Source: Candidatus Liptonbacteria bacterium (GTDB lineage: Bacteria > Patescibacteriota > Minisyncoccia > UBA6257 > 2-01-FULL-56-20). Taken from it: a stretch of DNA of 12,599 bases. Positions within the stretch are counted from its first letter, which is position 1. Every line of letters begins with the position of its first letter. The stretch is taken from positions 1 to 12,599 of the forward strand of contig JACRFR010000059.1 in NCBI GenBank assembly GCA_016212635.1, given 5' to 3'. The notes below the pieces were generated by a model. The model had not been told where the DNA came from, did no database searches, and saw only the letters and a program-made list of their open reading frames with translations. Below, piece by piece: positions 4,767-10,523 of this stretch. The translations under genes and the position numbers were made by a program.

Positions 4767-7346
4767 ATGCAAGATAAAATTATAATCCGAGGGGCAAGGG
4801 AACATAACCTCAAGAACATCTCTCTGGAGATACCCCGCAATAAGATGGTGGTTTTTACCGGTCTGTCCGGCTCCGGTAAGTCTTCCCTGGCTTTCGATAC
4901 CATATTTGCCGAGGGCCAGCGCCGCTACATCGAGTCTTTGTCCGCTTACGCCCGGCAGTTCTTGGGTCGTTTGGACAAGCCCGACGTGGACGAGATCGAA
5001 GGATTATCGCCCGCTATATCCATTGACCAGAAAAGCCACTCCGCCAACCCGCGCTCCACCGTGGCCACTATCACCGAGATCTACGACTATCTGCGCGTTT
5101 TATTCGCCCGCGCGGGCACGCCACACTGTCCGGAATGCAAACAAGCTATCCGCAAGATGACGCCGGAAGAGATCGTGGATGTGGCGGTGGGCATTTCCGA
5201 GCAGAACTCCGGGCAGGCAGGAAAAAATATGCTGATCTTGGCGCCCGCCGTACGCGGCCGGAAAGGGGAGTACTACCAACTGCTTTATGATTTTCTGAAC
5301 GCCGGTTTCAGCGAGGTTCGGATCGATGGCCAGCTGCGTTCCCTCCGAAATCGGATCGAACTGGATCGCTACAAACAGCACACTATTGAGCTGGTCGTGG
5401 ATCGTATCCCGGCCAATTTGGACTACTCCCAAAAAGATAATCGTCTGCGCCTGGCGGAAGCGATCGAATCAGCGTTGAAATATGGCCACGACGTGGCGAC
5501 CATTATCACCGACAGAGAAACCTCCCTCTCCGCCCAGTTTATTTGTCCCCAGGACGGTTTTTCTTTTCCCGAGATAGAACCGCGCTTGTTTTCGTTCAAT
5601 AGTCCCTACGGCGCTTGTCCGATCTGCCATGGCCTAGGCACCAAAGATGTCTGGCTCGCCTCGCCGGAGCCTTCGGCGAAGCGCGGGTCTGAAGAAATTT
5701 GCCAGGTCTGCCATGGCCAACGGCTCAAGCCGGAGGCCTTGTGCGTTCTAGTGGCCGATCTGAATATAGTTCAGGTCACTGCTTTATCGATCGGCCGCGC
5801 CTTACAATTTTTTCAGACCATTGAGTCTAAGTTGGCCCAAGACGACGCTAGCGGTAACCTCAAAAACCGCTTGCAAGTCGCCGAGGTTCCTCTCCGGGAG
5901 ATCAAAAGCCGCCTGCAATTTATGGTCGATGTCGGTTTGGACTACTTGACCCTCGACCGGCGGGCGGGAACCTTGGCGGGGGGAGAGGCCCAGCGCATTC
6001 GTCTGGCATCTCAAATTGGCTCGCGTCTGGTCGGCACTTTGTATGTTTTAGACGAACCGACCATCGGCTTGCACCAGCGGGACAATGCCAAGCTCATCCA
6101 GACCCTGCTGAATTTAAGAGATATAGGCAATACCATCCTGATAGTTGAGCACGACGAAGAAACCATCCGCGCCAGTGATTACTTGGTGGACATCGGACCA
6201 GGGGCGGGAATCCACGGCGGCAGGATCGTGGCAGCCGGGCCCATACCCGAGATCATTAAGGATCTCAAGCAAAACTCGCCAACCTTGGAATATTTACGCG
6301 GCAAACGCTTTATCGGAGTTCCCGGCGAGCGGCGCAAAGTTACCGTTAAGACGTCCAAGATAAAGATCAAACGAGCCACGCTCAATAACTTAAAAAATCT
6401 GGACGTAGAAATTCCCACGGGGCGATTGACCGTGATCACTGGCGTCTCCGGCTCCGGCAAGAGCACCTTGGCCTACGATGTTCTGTATCGCACCTTAGCC
6501 AGCCGGCATCATCGGGGCCGCCTGGCCTTACACGGCTGCGCCGGTATTCTTGGCTCGGAGTACATCAATCGAGTTATTAACGTGGATCAGTCGGCGATCG
6601 GCCGCACGCCGCGTTCTAATCCCGCCACTTACGTCGGCGCCTGGACCTATGTGCGCGATCTCTTCGCCGCGACTGAAAACGCGCGCATCCGCGGCTATAA
6701 ACCCGGCCGTTTCAGTTTTAATGTTAAAGGCGGACGTTGCGAGAGCTGCGAAGGTCATGGCACTTTAGCAATTGAGATGCACTTCCTGCCCACGGTCTAC
6801 ATAACCTGCGACATTTGCAAAGGCCAGCGTTTTGATCGAGAGACGCTAGAGGTCAAATACCGCGACAAAAATATTTATCAAGTTTTACAGATGACCGTGG
6901 AGGAGGCGGCTAAGTTTTTCCAAGACGTGCCCTGGCTGCATGATCGGCTGGTGATCCTGGAAGAGGTGGGGTTAGGATATATCACTCTGGGCCAGTCCGC
7001 CACGACCCTCTCGGGCGGTGAGGCCCAGCGCATCAAGTTGGGCGCGGAATTGGGTAAGCGGGACACGCGCCGCACTCTCTACTTATTGGACGAACCGACC
7101 ACCGGCTTGCACTTTGCCGATGTTCAGAAACTTTTAGATGTCCTGCAGCGCTTGGTGGATCGAGGCAATACGGTGATAGTCATTGAACATAACTTGGATG
7201 TCATTAAGTCGGCGGATTGGGTGATCGATCTGGGTCCGGACGGTGGCGAGGCGGGAGGTGAAATTGTGGCGCAAGGCACTCCGGAAGAAGTCGCCCGCCG
7301 GGCCGGCAGCGCGACCGGAGAGTATCTGCGCAAGGTACTAAAATGA
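4767..7346 (+). CDS. uvrA: UvrABC excinuclease subunit A, lacking the insertion domain
   Basis: The 859-residue protein is some 80 shorter than usual (about 940). UvrA is the dimeric ABC-type ATPase that finds DNA damage and loads UvrB. Visible: Walker A GLSGSGKS (32-39), a UvrB-binding region (about 120-250), zinc finger 1 with C260, D263 (normally Cys), C284 and C287, signature LAGGEAQRI (403-, usually LSGGE), Walker B D429/E430; second half: Walker A GVSGSGKS (559-566), zinc finger 2 C658, C661, C681, C684, signature LSGGEAQRI (748-), Walker B D775/E776. Between C287 and the next CxxC pair (C312, C315) there are only 24 residues, while E. coli UvrA has roughly 90 more; that is where the insertion domain normally lies. 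A palindrome, TCGCCG/CGGCGA (5661-5679), marks the site. The frame is otherwise intact. Confidence 0.96.
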   Translation: MQDKIIIRGAREHNLKNISLEIPRNKMVVFTGLSGSGKSSLAFDTIFAEGQRRYIESLSAYARQFLGRLDKPDVDEIEGLSPAISIDQKSHSANPRSTVATITEIYDYLRVLFARAGTPHCPECKQAIRKMTPEEIVDVAVGISEQNSGQAGKNMLILAPAVRGRKGEYYQLLYDFLNAGFSEVRIDGQLRSLRNRIELDRYKQHTIELVVDRIPANLDYSQKDNRLRLAEAIESALKYGHDVATIITDRETSLSAQFICPQDGFSFPEIEPRLFSFNSPYGACPICHGLGTKDVWLASPEPSAKRGSEEICQVCHGQRLKPEALCVLVADLNIVQVTALSIGRALQFFQTIESKLAQDDASGNLKNRLQVAEVPLREIKSRLQFMVDVGLDYLTLDRRAGTLAGGEAQRIRLASQIGSRLVGTLYVLDEPTIGLHQRDNAKLIQTLLNLRDIGNTILIVEHDEETIRASDYLVDIGPGAGIHGGRIVAAGPIPEIIKDLKQNSPTLEYLRGKRFIGVPGERRKVTVKTSKIKIKRATLNNLKNLDVEIPTGRLTVITGVSGSGKSTLAYDVLYRTLASRHHRGRLALHGCAGILGSEYINRVINVDQSAIGRTPRSNPATYVGAWTYVRDLFAATENARIRGYKPGRFSFNVKGGRCESCEGHGTLAIEMHFLPTVYITCDICKGQRFDRETLEVKYRDKNIYQVLQMTVEEAAKFFQDVPWLHDRLVILEEVGLGYITLGQSATTLSGGEAQRIKLGAELGKRDTRRTLYLLDEPTTGLHFADVQKLLDVLQRLVDRGNTVIVIEHNLDVIKSADWVIDLGPDGGEAGGEIVAQGTPEEVARRAGSATGEYLRKVLK
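5657..5683. repeat. GC-rich palindrome at the missing-domain site of uvrA
   Basis: TCGCCG (5661-5666) and CGGCGA (5674-5679) form an inverted repeat with a 7-base loop, inside a string with CTCGCC and GAAGCG at its sides. It is translated as part of the short linker SPEPSAKRGS that replaces the UvrA insertion domain. It resembles dispersed GC-rich palindromes rather than normal uvrA sequence. Confidence 0.5.
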
Positions 7347-7349
7347 ACC

Positions 7350-7416
7350 GTGGCATCGCCAAAAGGGATGCCACAACGTGGACAGAAGTCGAGCCCCCGG
7401 CGACCTCTGTCCACGT
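7350..7416. repeat. Two adjacent perfect hairpins after uvrA
   Basis: Hairpin 1: GTGGCATC (7350-7357) pairs with GATGCCAC (7367-7374). Hairpin 2: ACGTGGACAGA (7376-7386) pairs with TCTGTCCACGT (7406-7416), with an inner GTCG/CGAC extension and a GC-rich loop. They begin 4 bases after the uvrA stop. No T-run follows, so these are not standard Rho-independent terminators; an mRNA 3'-end stabiliser or another palindromic repeat family are alternatives. The rest of the gap to uvrC (7417-7496) shows nothing clear. Confidence 0.75.
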
Positions 7417-7496
7417 AGCGCGCCGCGGGAATAAGATAATTGCGCAGGGGCTGAACAAATGTTTACCTCAAAACGTATTCCTGGCAATAGAACCTT

Positions 7497-7512
7497 GTTG
7501 ATAACTTATATC
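7497..7512 (+). promoter_or_regulatory. Putative -10 region of uvrC (GTTGATAACTTAT)
   Basis: GATAAC (7500-7505) and the overlapping TATATC (7507-7512) are -10-like, a few bases before the uvrC start. The 13-base word shares 12 positions with the one before uvrA (4750-4762). No Shine-Dalgarno sequence is present, and no -35 box is obvious. Confidence 0.35.
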
Positions 7513-7517
7513 CAGTG

Positions 7518-8780
7518 ATGCCTAACATAACTCGCATTCAAGTAAATAAGCTGCCCACTAAACCTGGCGTGTACTTTATGCGGGACGCCAAGAAGAGGCT
7601 CCTTTATATCGGCAAGGCGGTGAATTTGAAACGCCGCGTGGCCAGTTACTTTCAGCGGCCCCAAGAGTCGCGGCTGGAGCACATGGTCAAGCAAATTGCC
7701 AGGATCGAGTATCGTTTGACCGATACTGCGATCGAGGCCCTAATCTTGGAAGCAGAACTGATAAAGAAGCTCCAGCCGCCGTATAACATATTGGAAAGAG
7801 ACGATAAGAGTTTTCTGCGCGTGGTTATAACTAAAGAGGATTTTCCTCGGGTGCTCTTAGTGCGTGAGAAGGAGTTAATTGCTCGGGACAATAAGTCTAA
7901 TAGGTCTAATAAGTCCCATGTTCCACTTCTAGCCAGTTTCGGCCCATTTACCTCCGGCAGCGCCATCCGAGCCGCGCTCCGAATTCTGCGGCGCATCTTC
8001 CCGTATTCTCTACACCCTACACCCTACTCGCTACACCCTGCCCGTCATTGTTTCGACCATCAGATCGGCCTTTGCCCGGGGACCTGTATCGGCGCGATAT
8101 CTAAAACCGAGTACCGCAAAACTATTCGGAGCCTGATCCGATTCTTCCGGGGCAAGAAAAAGGTTATTACCCGGGAGTATGAACGGGAGATGAAAATCGC
8201 GGCGCGACGGCTGGATTTTGAGCGCGCCGCCGAACTGCGCCGAAAAGTATTCGCCTTGCGTCACATTCAGGATGTCGCTGTAATTAAGGATGAAGTCAGT
8301 AGTCAAAAGTCAAAAGTCAAAAGTTCTTACCGCATTGAAGGATATGATATTTCCAATATTTCGGGGATGTCCGCCGTCGGCTCCATGGTAGTTTTCGAGA
8401 ACGGCGAGCCCGCGAAGAACAAGTATCGGAAGTTCCGCATCCGAACAGTACGCGGTTCTAATGATGTGGCCATGTTGCGGGAGGTCATCTTGCGCCGCCT
8501 GCGACACACTGAATGGCCCGACCCCGACCTAATCTTGGTGGATGGCGGTCTGGCGCAGGTTAATGCGGCCCGGGCCGCCCTGAAACATCTAGGCAAACAG
8601 ATCCCGGTAGTCGGTTTGGCCAAGGGGCCGGAACGTAAGCGAACGGATATCTACGGGGCTATTCCCGCTGGAACCGATAAACAAACGCTGATACGGATTC
8701 GGGACGAGGCCCACCGGTTTGCCATATCTTATCATCGCAAGCTTCGAGGAAGGTCCTTTCTGCGCTTGACTCCAGATTGA
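7518..8780 (+). CDS. uvrC: UvrABC excinuclease subunit C, short form without the C-terminal HhH domain
   Basis: From ATG 7518 the protein has 420 residues (GTG at 7515 is a possible start one codon earlier); typical UvrC has about 600. UvrC makes both cuts around a UvrB-marked lesion. Domains in order: GIY-YIG nuclease (about 10-95; GVYFM 17-21, YIGKA 30-34, R39, LILEAELIKKLQPPYN with E78) for the 3' cut; a Cys-containing segment HCFDHQIGLCPGTC; a UVR motif for UvrB binding (about 214-254, RRLDFERAAELRRKV); RNase H-like nuclease for the 5' cut with D277 (YDISNISG), D342 (LVDGG), D396 and H399 (DEAHRF). The frame stops 21 residues after H399, so the tandem helix-hairpin-helix DNA-binding domain is absent. 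Three in-frame tandem repeats lie in loops. All catalytic residues seem present, so activity is plausible. Confidence 0.96.
   Translation: MPNITRIQVNKLPTKPGVYFMRDAKKRLLYIGKAVNLKRRVASYFQRPQESRLEHMVKQIARIEYRLTDTAIEALILEAELIKKLQPPYNILERDDKSFLRVVITKEDFPRVLLVREKELIARDNKSNRSNKSHVPLLASFGPFTSGSAIRAALRILRRIFPYSLHPTPYSLHPARHCFDHQIGLCPGTCIGAISKTEYRKTIRSLIRFFRGKKKVITREYEREMKIAARRLDFERAAELRRKVFALRHIQDVAVIKDEVSSQKSKVKSSYRIEGYDISNISGMSAVGSMVVFENGEPAKNKYRKFRIRTVRGSNDVAMLREVILRRLRHTEWPDPDLILVDGGLAQVNAARAALKHLGKQIPVVGLAKGPERKRTDIYGAIPAGTDKQTLIRIRDEAHRFAISYHRKLRGRSFLRLTPD
7892..7918. repeat. In-frame nonamer repeat in uvrC (TAAGTCTAA-like x3)
   Basis: Three 9-base units, TAAGTCTAA, TAGGTCTAA and TAAGTCCCA, encode the run NKSNRSNKSH in the loop after the GIY-YIG domain. 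As the unit is 9 bases long, gain or loss of a unit keeps the frame. Confidence 0.75.
8010..8037. repeat. In-frame heptamer repeat in uvrC (CTACACC-like x4)
   Basis: CTACACC (8010), CTACACC (8017), CTACTCG (8024) and CTACACC (8031) encode the extra peptide YSLHPTPYSLHPAR, placed between RIFP and the Cys-containing segment. On the opposite strand the array upstream of uvrB reads CTACTCA and CTACTCC, so the two belong to one heptamer family, CTACNCN. Confidence 0.75.
8294..8321. repeat. In-frame heptamer repeat in uvrC (AGTCAAA x3 plus AGTCAGT)
   Basis: AGTCAGT (8294-8300) is followed by three perfect AGTCAAA units (8301-8321). They encode VSSQKSKVKSS, the linker between the UVR motif and the RNase H-like domain. 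Four units are 28 bases, so the rest of the insertion must supply the missing bases to keep the frame. Confidence 0.8.
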
Positions 8781-8796
8781 CAATCGCCTTTAATAT
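8766..8796 (+). promoter_or_regulatory. Putative promoter of the structured RNA
   Basis: TAATAT (8791-8796, 5 of 6 matches) is the -10 box; the predicted start is 8803, exactly where the closing stem of the RNA begins. TTGACT at 8766-8771, inside the last codons of uvrC, is a candidate -35 box with a long spacer of 19 bases. A second TTGACA (8777-8782) is too close to this -10 to pair with it. Confidence 0.45.
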
Positions 8797-8802
8797 GGCT
8801 GT

Positions 8803-9002
8803 GCGATGAGTGAGAGGCTTGCCCCTCCAAGAAGCGGGGGAGACCGGGGGGAGCTTCGGAGACGAAGCGTTACCAGACCTCTCCCTCGGCGCCCAAGGCC
8901 GAGCGAGGGATCAAAGACCCCTAAGGGCAGCCAGCCCGGCAGGCACTCATCGCACCGCTTTATCCGCGCACGAACTACCCAGGGAGTGCGCGGTTTATTT
9001 TT
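8803..9002 (+). ncRNA. Candidate structured non-coding RNA, family not recognised
   Basis: The body (8803-8953, 151 nt) is closed by a perfect 10-bp stem GCGATGAGTG/CACTCATCGC (8803-8812 with 8944-8953), extended past a 5-nt bulge by CTTGCC/GGCAGG (8818-8823 with 8938-8943). Inside are GCTTCG-GAGA-CGAAGC with a GNRA loop (8853-8868), CTCGGC/GCCGAG (8885-8890 with 8898-8903) with a CCTC/GAGG extension, and GGGC/GCCC (8925-8928 with 8934-8937). A terminator hairpin with a T-run follows, and a -10 box lies at the right distance upstream. I looked for diagnostic motifs of SRP RNA (GGAAGGAAGCA), RNase P RNA (GAGGAAAGTCC) and tmRNA and found none; a 6S-like role is possible on overall shape only. 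Function unknown. Confidence 0.55.
8964..9002 (+). terminator. Rho-independent terminator of the structured RNA
   Basis: CCGCGCAC (8964-8971) pairs perfectly with GTGCGCGG (8986-8993) around a 14-base loop, followed at once by TTTATTTTT (8994-9002). It is the clearest intrinsic terminator in the window and would also stop readthrough from uvrC. Confidence 0.85.
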
Positions 9003-9246
9003 ACCACCGATTTTATTGCCCGAGCTTGTCGAGGGCCATGCCGGGACTGTTGCCGAACTCCCTTTTCAACTAATTTGTCATGCTGAGCAACGCGAAGCAT
9101 CTCGCTTTTATTGGGTTTTTATCGCATGGAGATTCTTCGTTTCACTCCGAATGACAGTTCGGCAACAGTCCCATGCCATGTACCCGCCAAAAAGCCACCC
9201 TTCGACGGGCTCAGGGAATAACTTTTTGATGTTTCCGAACAGCGCC
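9003..9246. repeat. A2: MITE-like element, left end lost, interrupted by element B
   Basis: Bases 9003-9042 plus 9178-9246 match element A3 (10223-10324) nearly base for base: ACCACCGATTTTATTGCCC, the GAGCTTGTCGAGGG block, CCCTTCGACGGGCTCAG, and the right end GTTTCCGAACAGCGCC (9231-9246), which is the exact reverse complement of A3's left end. The 14 bases that should form its own left end (GGCGCTGTTCGGAA) are absent; the match begins right where the T-run of the RNA terminator ends. The middle is split by element B. Confidence 0.8.
9043..9172. mobile_element. Element B: 130-bp MITE-like insertion with target duplication
   Basis: It has perfect 17-bp terminal inverted repeats, GGGACTGTTGCCGAACT (9043-9059) and its reverse complement (9156-9172). 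It is flanked by ATGCC on both sides (9038-9042 and 9173-9177). Element A3 keeps the unoccupied target GGCCATGCCATG with a single ATGCC (10258-10262), which defines the insertion exactly. The core contains a TCATGCTGAGC...GCGAAGCATCTC stretch and a matching GAATGACA end, like widespread dispersed repeats. There is no transposase; it must have moved with help from elsewhere. Boundaries could shift by one base, as CATGCC also repeats. Confidence 0.85.
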
Positions 9247-9255
9247 AAGGAAATT

Positions 9256-9283
9256 TTGACTTAATTCGGAATGGTGCTAGATT
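9256..9283 (+). promoter_or_regulatory. Putative promoter of the one-domain FN3-like protein
   Basis: TTGACT (9256-9261) and TAGATT (9278-9283) are 16 bases apart. The predicted start is near 9290, so the transcript would begin at or just before the GTG 9290/ATG 9296 start codons. The -35 box lies 9 bases after the right end of element A2. Confidence 0.45.
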
Positions 9284-9295
9284 GGCGTGGTGACT

Positions 9296-9997
9296 ATGAC
9301 TACGCCCAAACTATTCGCCGCCGTCCCGATTTTCCTTCTTTCACTTACGCCCGGACTGACTAGCGCTCAAAATGCTTATCCAGCTATGGTGAAAACCGTA
9401 GCGGCTCGCTATGTCTCCAGCGAGTCAGCGATGCTGGTCGGCTCGTTGCAATTCTCCGGTGTTCCCGCGCTGGCCTGGTTTGAATACGGTCCAACCATCC
9501 AACTCGGCCAACCAACCGCCGTGCGCTCCTATCCTGCCGGAACGATCGGCCAGGAAGATATCGCAACCGGCATCGCCGGCCTAGAACCAGGTCATCAATA
9601 TTATTTCCGGTTGGTGGTGCAAGACCCGCGGGGTTTTAAGACGGGAGAAATATTAAGCTTTCGCACCGCCAGCAGGGGACAGGCCGTGGTAGTACTGGCG
9701 GAACCAATTAATCCAGACCTGGACTCTGTGGAACAACCCGCGATAGAAATCCAAGCAGAGACTAGCGAACAAATCGAATCTAGTGCGGAACAGACCGATG
9801 CGGTATCAGAAGCAGACGGTCAGCTGGCAACCAGTGCCGCTTCGCCGAATCCGACAAATGCTCAACTTCTATCATCCTTCCTGGGATTGTCCAGCATCCG
9901 CTGGACGGATATGAGCGCGAAAACTTTATTTCTTATTGTAATCATGGCCATCCTCCTGCTTATTGGCGGGAGTATCAAAGTTGCTGTCGAGAAATAA
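9296..9997 (+). CDS. Exported membrane-anchored protein with one FN3-like domain
   Basis: From ATG 9296 the protein has 233 residues; GTG at 9287 or 9290 are alternative starts. It has a signal peptide (residues 1-24, AAVPIFLLSLTPGLTSA, cut before Q25), one fibronectin type III-like domain (about 32-128: ALAWFEYGPT, GLEPGHQYYFRLVVQDPRGF, LSFRT), an acidic Glu/Ser/Thr-rich linker, and a C-terminal membrane helix (FLIVIMAILLLIGGSI) ending in a short basic tail. It is thus probably held in the cytoplasmic membrane facing outward. The domain aligns with the third domain of the larger protein at 10524-12140 (shared ALAWFEYGPT and YYFR.V.Q), so the two are paralogues. Such domains often act in binding or as spacers; no ligand can be named. 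Confidence 0.8.
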   Translation: MTTPKLFAAVPIFLLSLTPGLTSAQNAYPAMVKTVAARYVSSESAMLVGSLQFSGVPALAWFEYGPTIQLGQPTAVRSYPAGTIGQEDIATGIAGLEPGHQYYFRLVVQDPRGFKTGEILSFRTASRGQAVVVLAEPINPDLDSVEQPAIEIQAETSEQIESSAEQTDAVSEADGQLATSAASPNPTNAQLLSSFLGLSSIRWTDMSAKTLFLIVIMAILLLIGGSIKVAVEK

Positions 9998-10208
9998 ATC
10001 CCGTATTCGCATGCATCCGCCCGCCTCGCAAGCGATAGCGTTGCGGGCAGGCTATTCGTTTCCTCCGACCGCGTGCCGCCTTAGCTTCAGCGGTGGCGCA
10101 AGGAGGATCCGCCTCGTGCCGCGCTCCGTCGCCAAAGAGCTCTGGCGGCGTGCGACCGGCATAGCCTTTGGCGACGCACGGCCGGCGGAAAGCGTATCTA
10201 CATCGACT
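9998..10208. repeat. GC-rich intergenic stretch with inverted repeats
   Basis: No gene is supported here. GCCCGC/GCGGGC pair around a 19-base loop near 10018-10048, with no T-run. Further on, CGTCGCCAAAG (10127-10137) is repeated perfectly inverted as CTTTGGCGACG (10166-10176). The composition is richer in GC than the neighbouring genes. It looks like one or more further palindromic repeats rather than coding sequence. Confidence 0.5.
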
Positions 10209-10330
10209 GGCGCTGTTCGGAAACCACCGATTTTATTGCCCGAGCTTGTCGAGGGCCATGCCATGTACCCGCCAAAAGCTACCCTTCGACGGGCTCAGTG
10301 AATAACTTTTTGACGTTTCCAAACAGCGCA
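10209..10330. repeat. A3: MITE-like element, uninterrupted copy
   Basis: Left end GGCGCTGTTCGGAAAC (10209-10224) and right end GTTTCCAAACAGCGC (10315-10329) are inverted repeats with one mismatch over the shared part. The core carries GAGCTTGTCGAGGG and CCCTTCGACGGGCTCAG, which pair with each other. It is the intact equivalent of A2 and contains the empty ATGCC site used by element B. No clear target duplication is seen. Confidence 0.8.
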
Positions 10331-10344
10331 CTCTCACTCTGACT

Positions 10345-10476
10345 GGCGCTGTTCGAAAACCCCAGGTTTGTCATTCCGGCGAAAGCCGGAATCCAGGTTT
10401 TCTTAGTCACTGGATCCCGGGTCAAGCCCGGGATGACACTCGGCAAGCGGGGGAATCAATGTTTTCGAACAGCGTC
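10345..10476. mobile_element. A4: MITE-like element with direct-repeat flanks
   Basis: The ends are GGCGCTGTTCGAAAAC (10345-10360) and GTTTTCGAACAGCGTC (10461-10476), inverted repeats with one mismatch. The flanks are ACTCTGACT on both sides (10336-10344 and 10477-10485); the repeat can be read as 11 bases, TCACTCTGACT, if the right end is set at 10474. The core holds ATTCCGGC-GAAA-GCCGGAAT (10373-10392) and ATCCCGGGTCAAGCCCGGGAT, and matches A1 read on the opposite strand. No ORF lies inside. Its right flank touches the first base of the -35 box of the next gene. Confidence 0.82.
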
Positions 10477-10484
10477 ACTCTGAC

Positions 10485-10514
10485 TTGACATAATTGCTAT
10501 TTGTTTTGTATAAT
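10485..10514 (+). promoter_or_regulatory. Near-consensus promoter of the three-domain FN3-like protein
   Basis: TTGACA (10485-10490) and TATAAT (10509-10514) are both perfect hexamers with an 18-base spacer. The predicted start is about 10521, 3 bases before ATG 10524, so the mRNA would be practically leaderless. It is the strongest promoter in the window and suggests high constitutive expression. Confidence 0.85.
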
Positions 10515-10523
10515 GTGTCAATT

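Noticed and set aside
8777..8805. TTGACA at 8777-8782 as -35 box of a promoter for the RNA
   Set aside because: The place 17 bases downstream (about 8800-8805, TGTGCG) has no -10 similarity, and the real -10 candidate TAATAT is only 8 bases away.
8806..9264. ORF of 152 codons on the plus strand after uvrC
   Set aside because: It runs through the structured RNA, its terminator and elements A2 and B. Its peptide contains strings such as LLPELVEGHA and CHAEQREAS that are known artefacts of translating dispersed repeats.
9963..10301. ORF of 112 codons on the plus strand overlapping the end of the FN3-like gene
   Set aside because: It covers the GC-rich inverted repeats and element A3 and has no recognisable domain or start signal.
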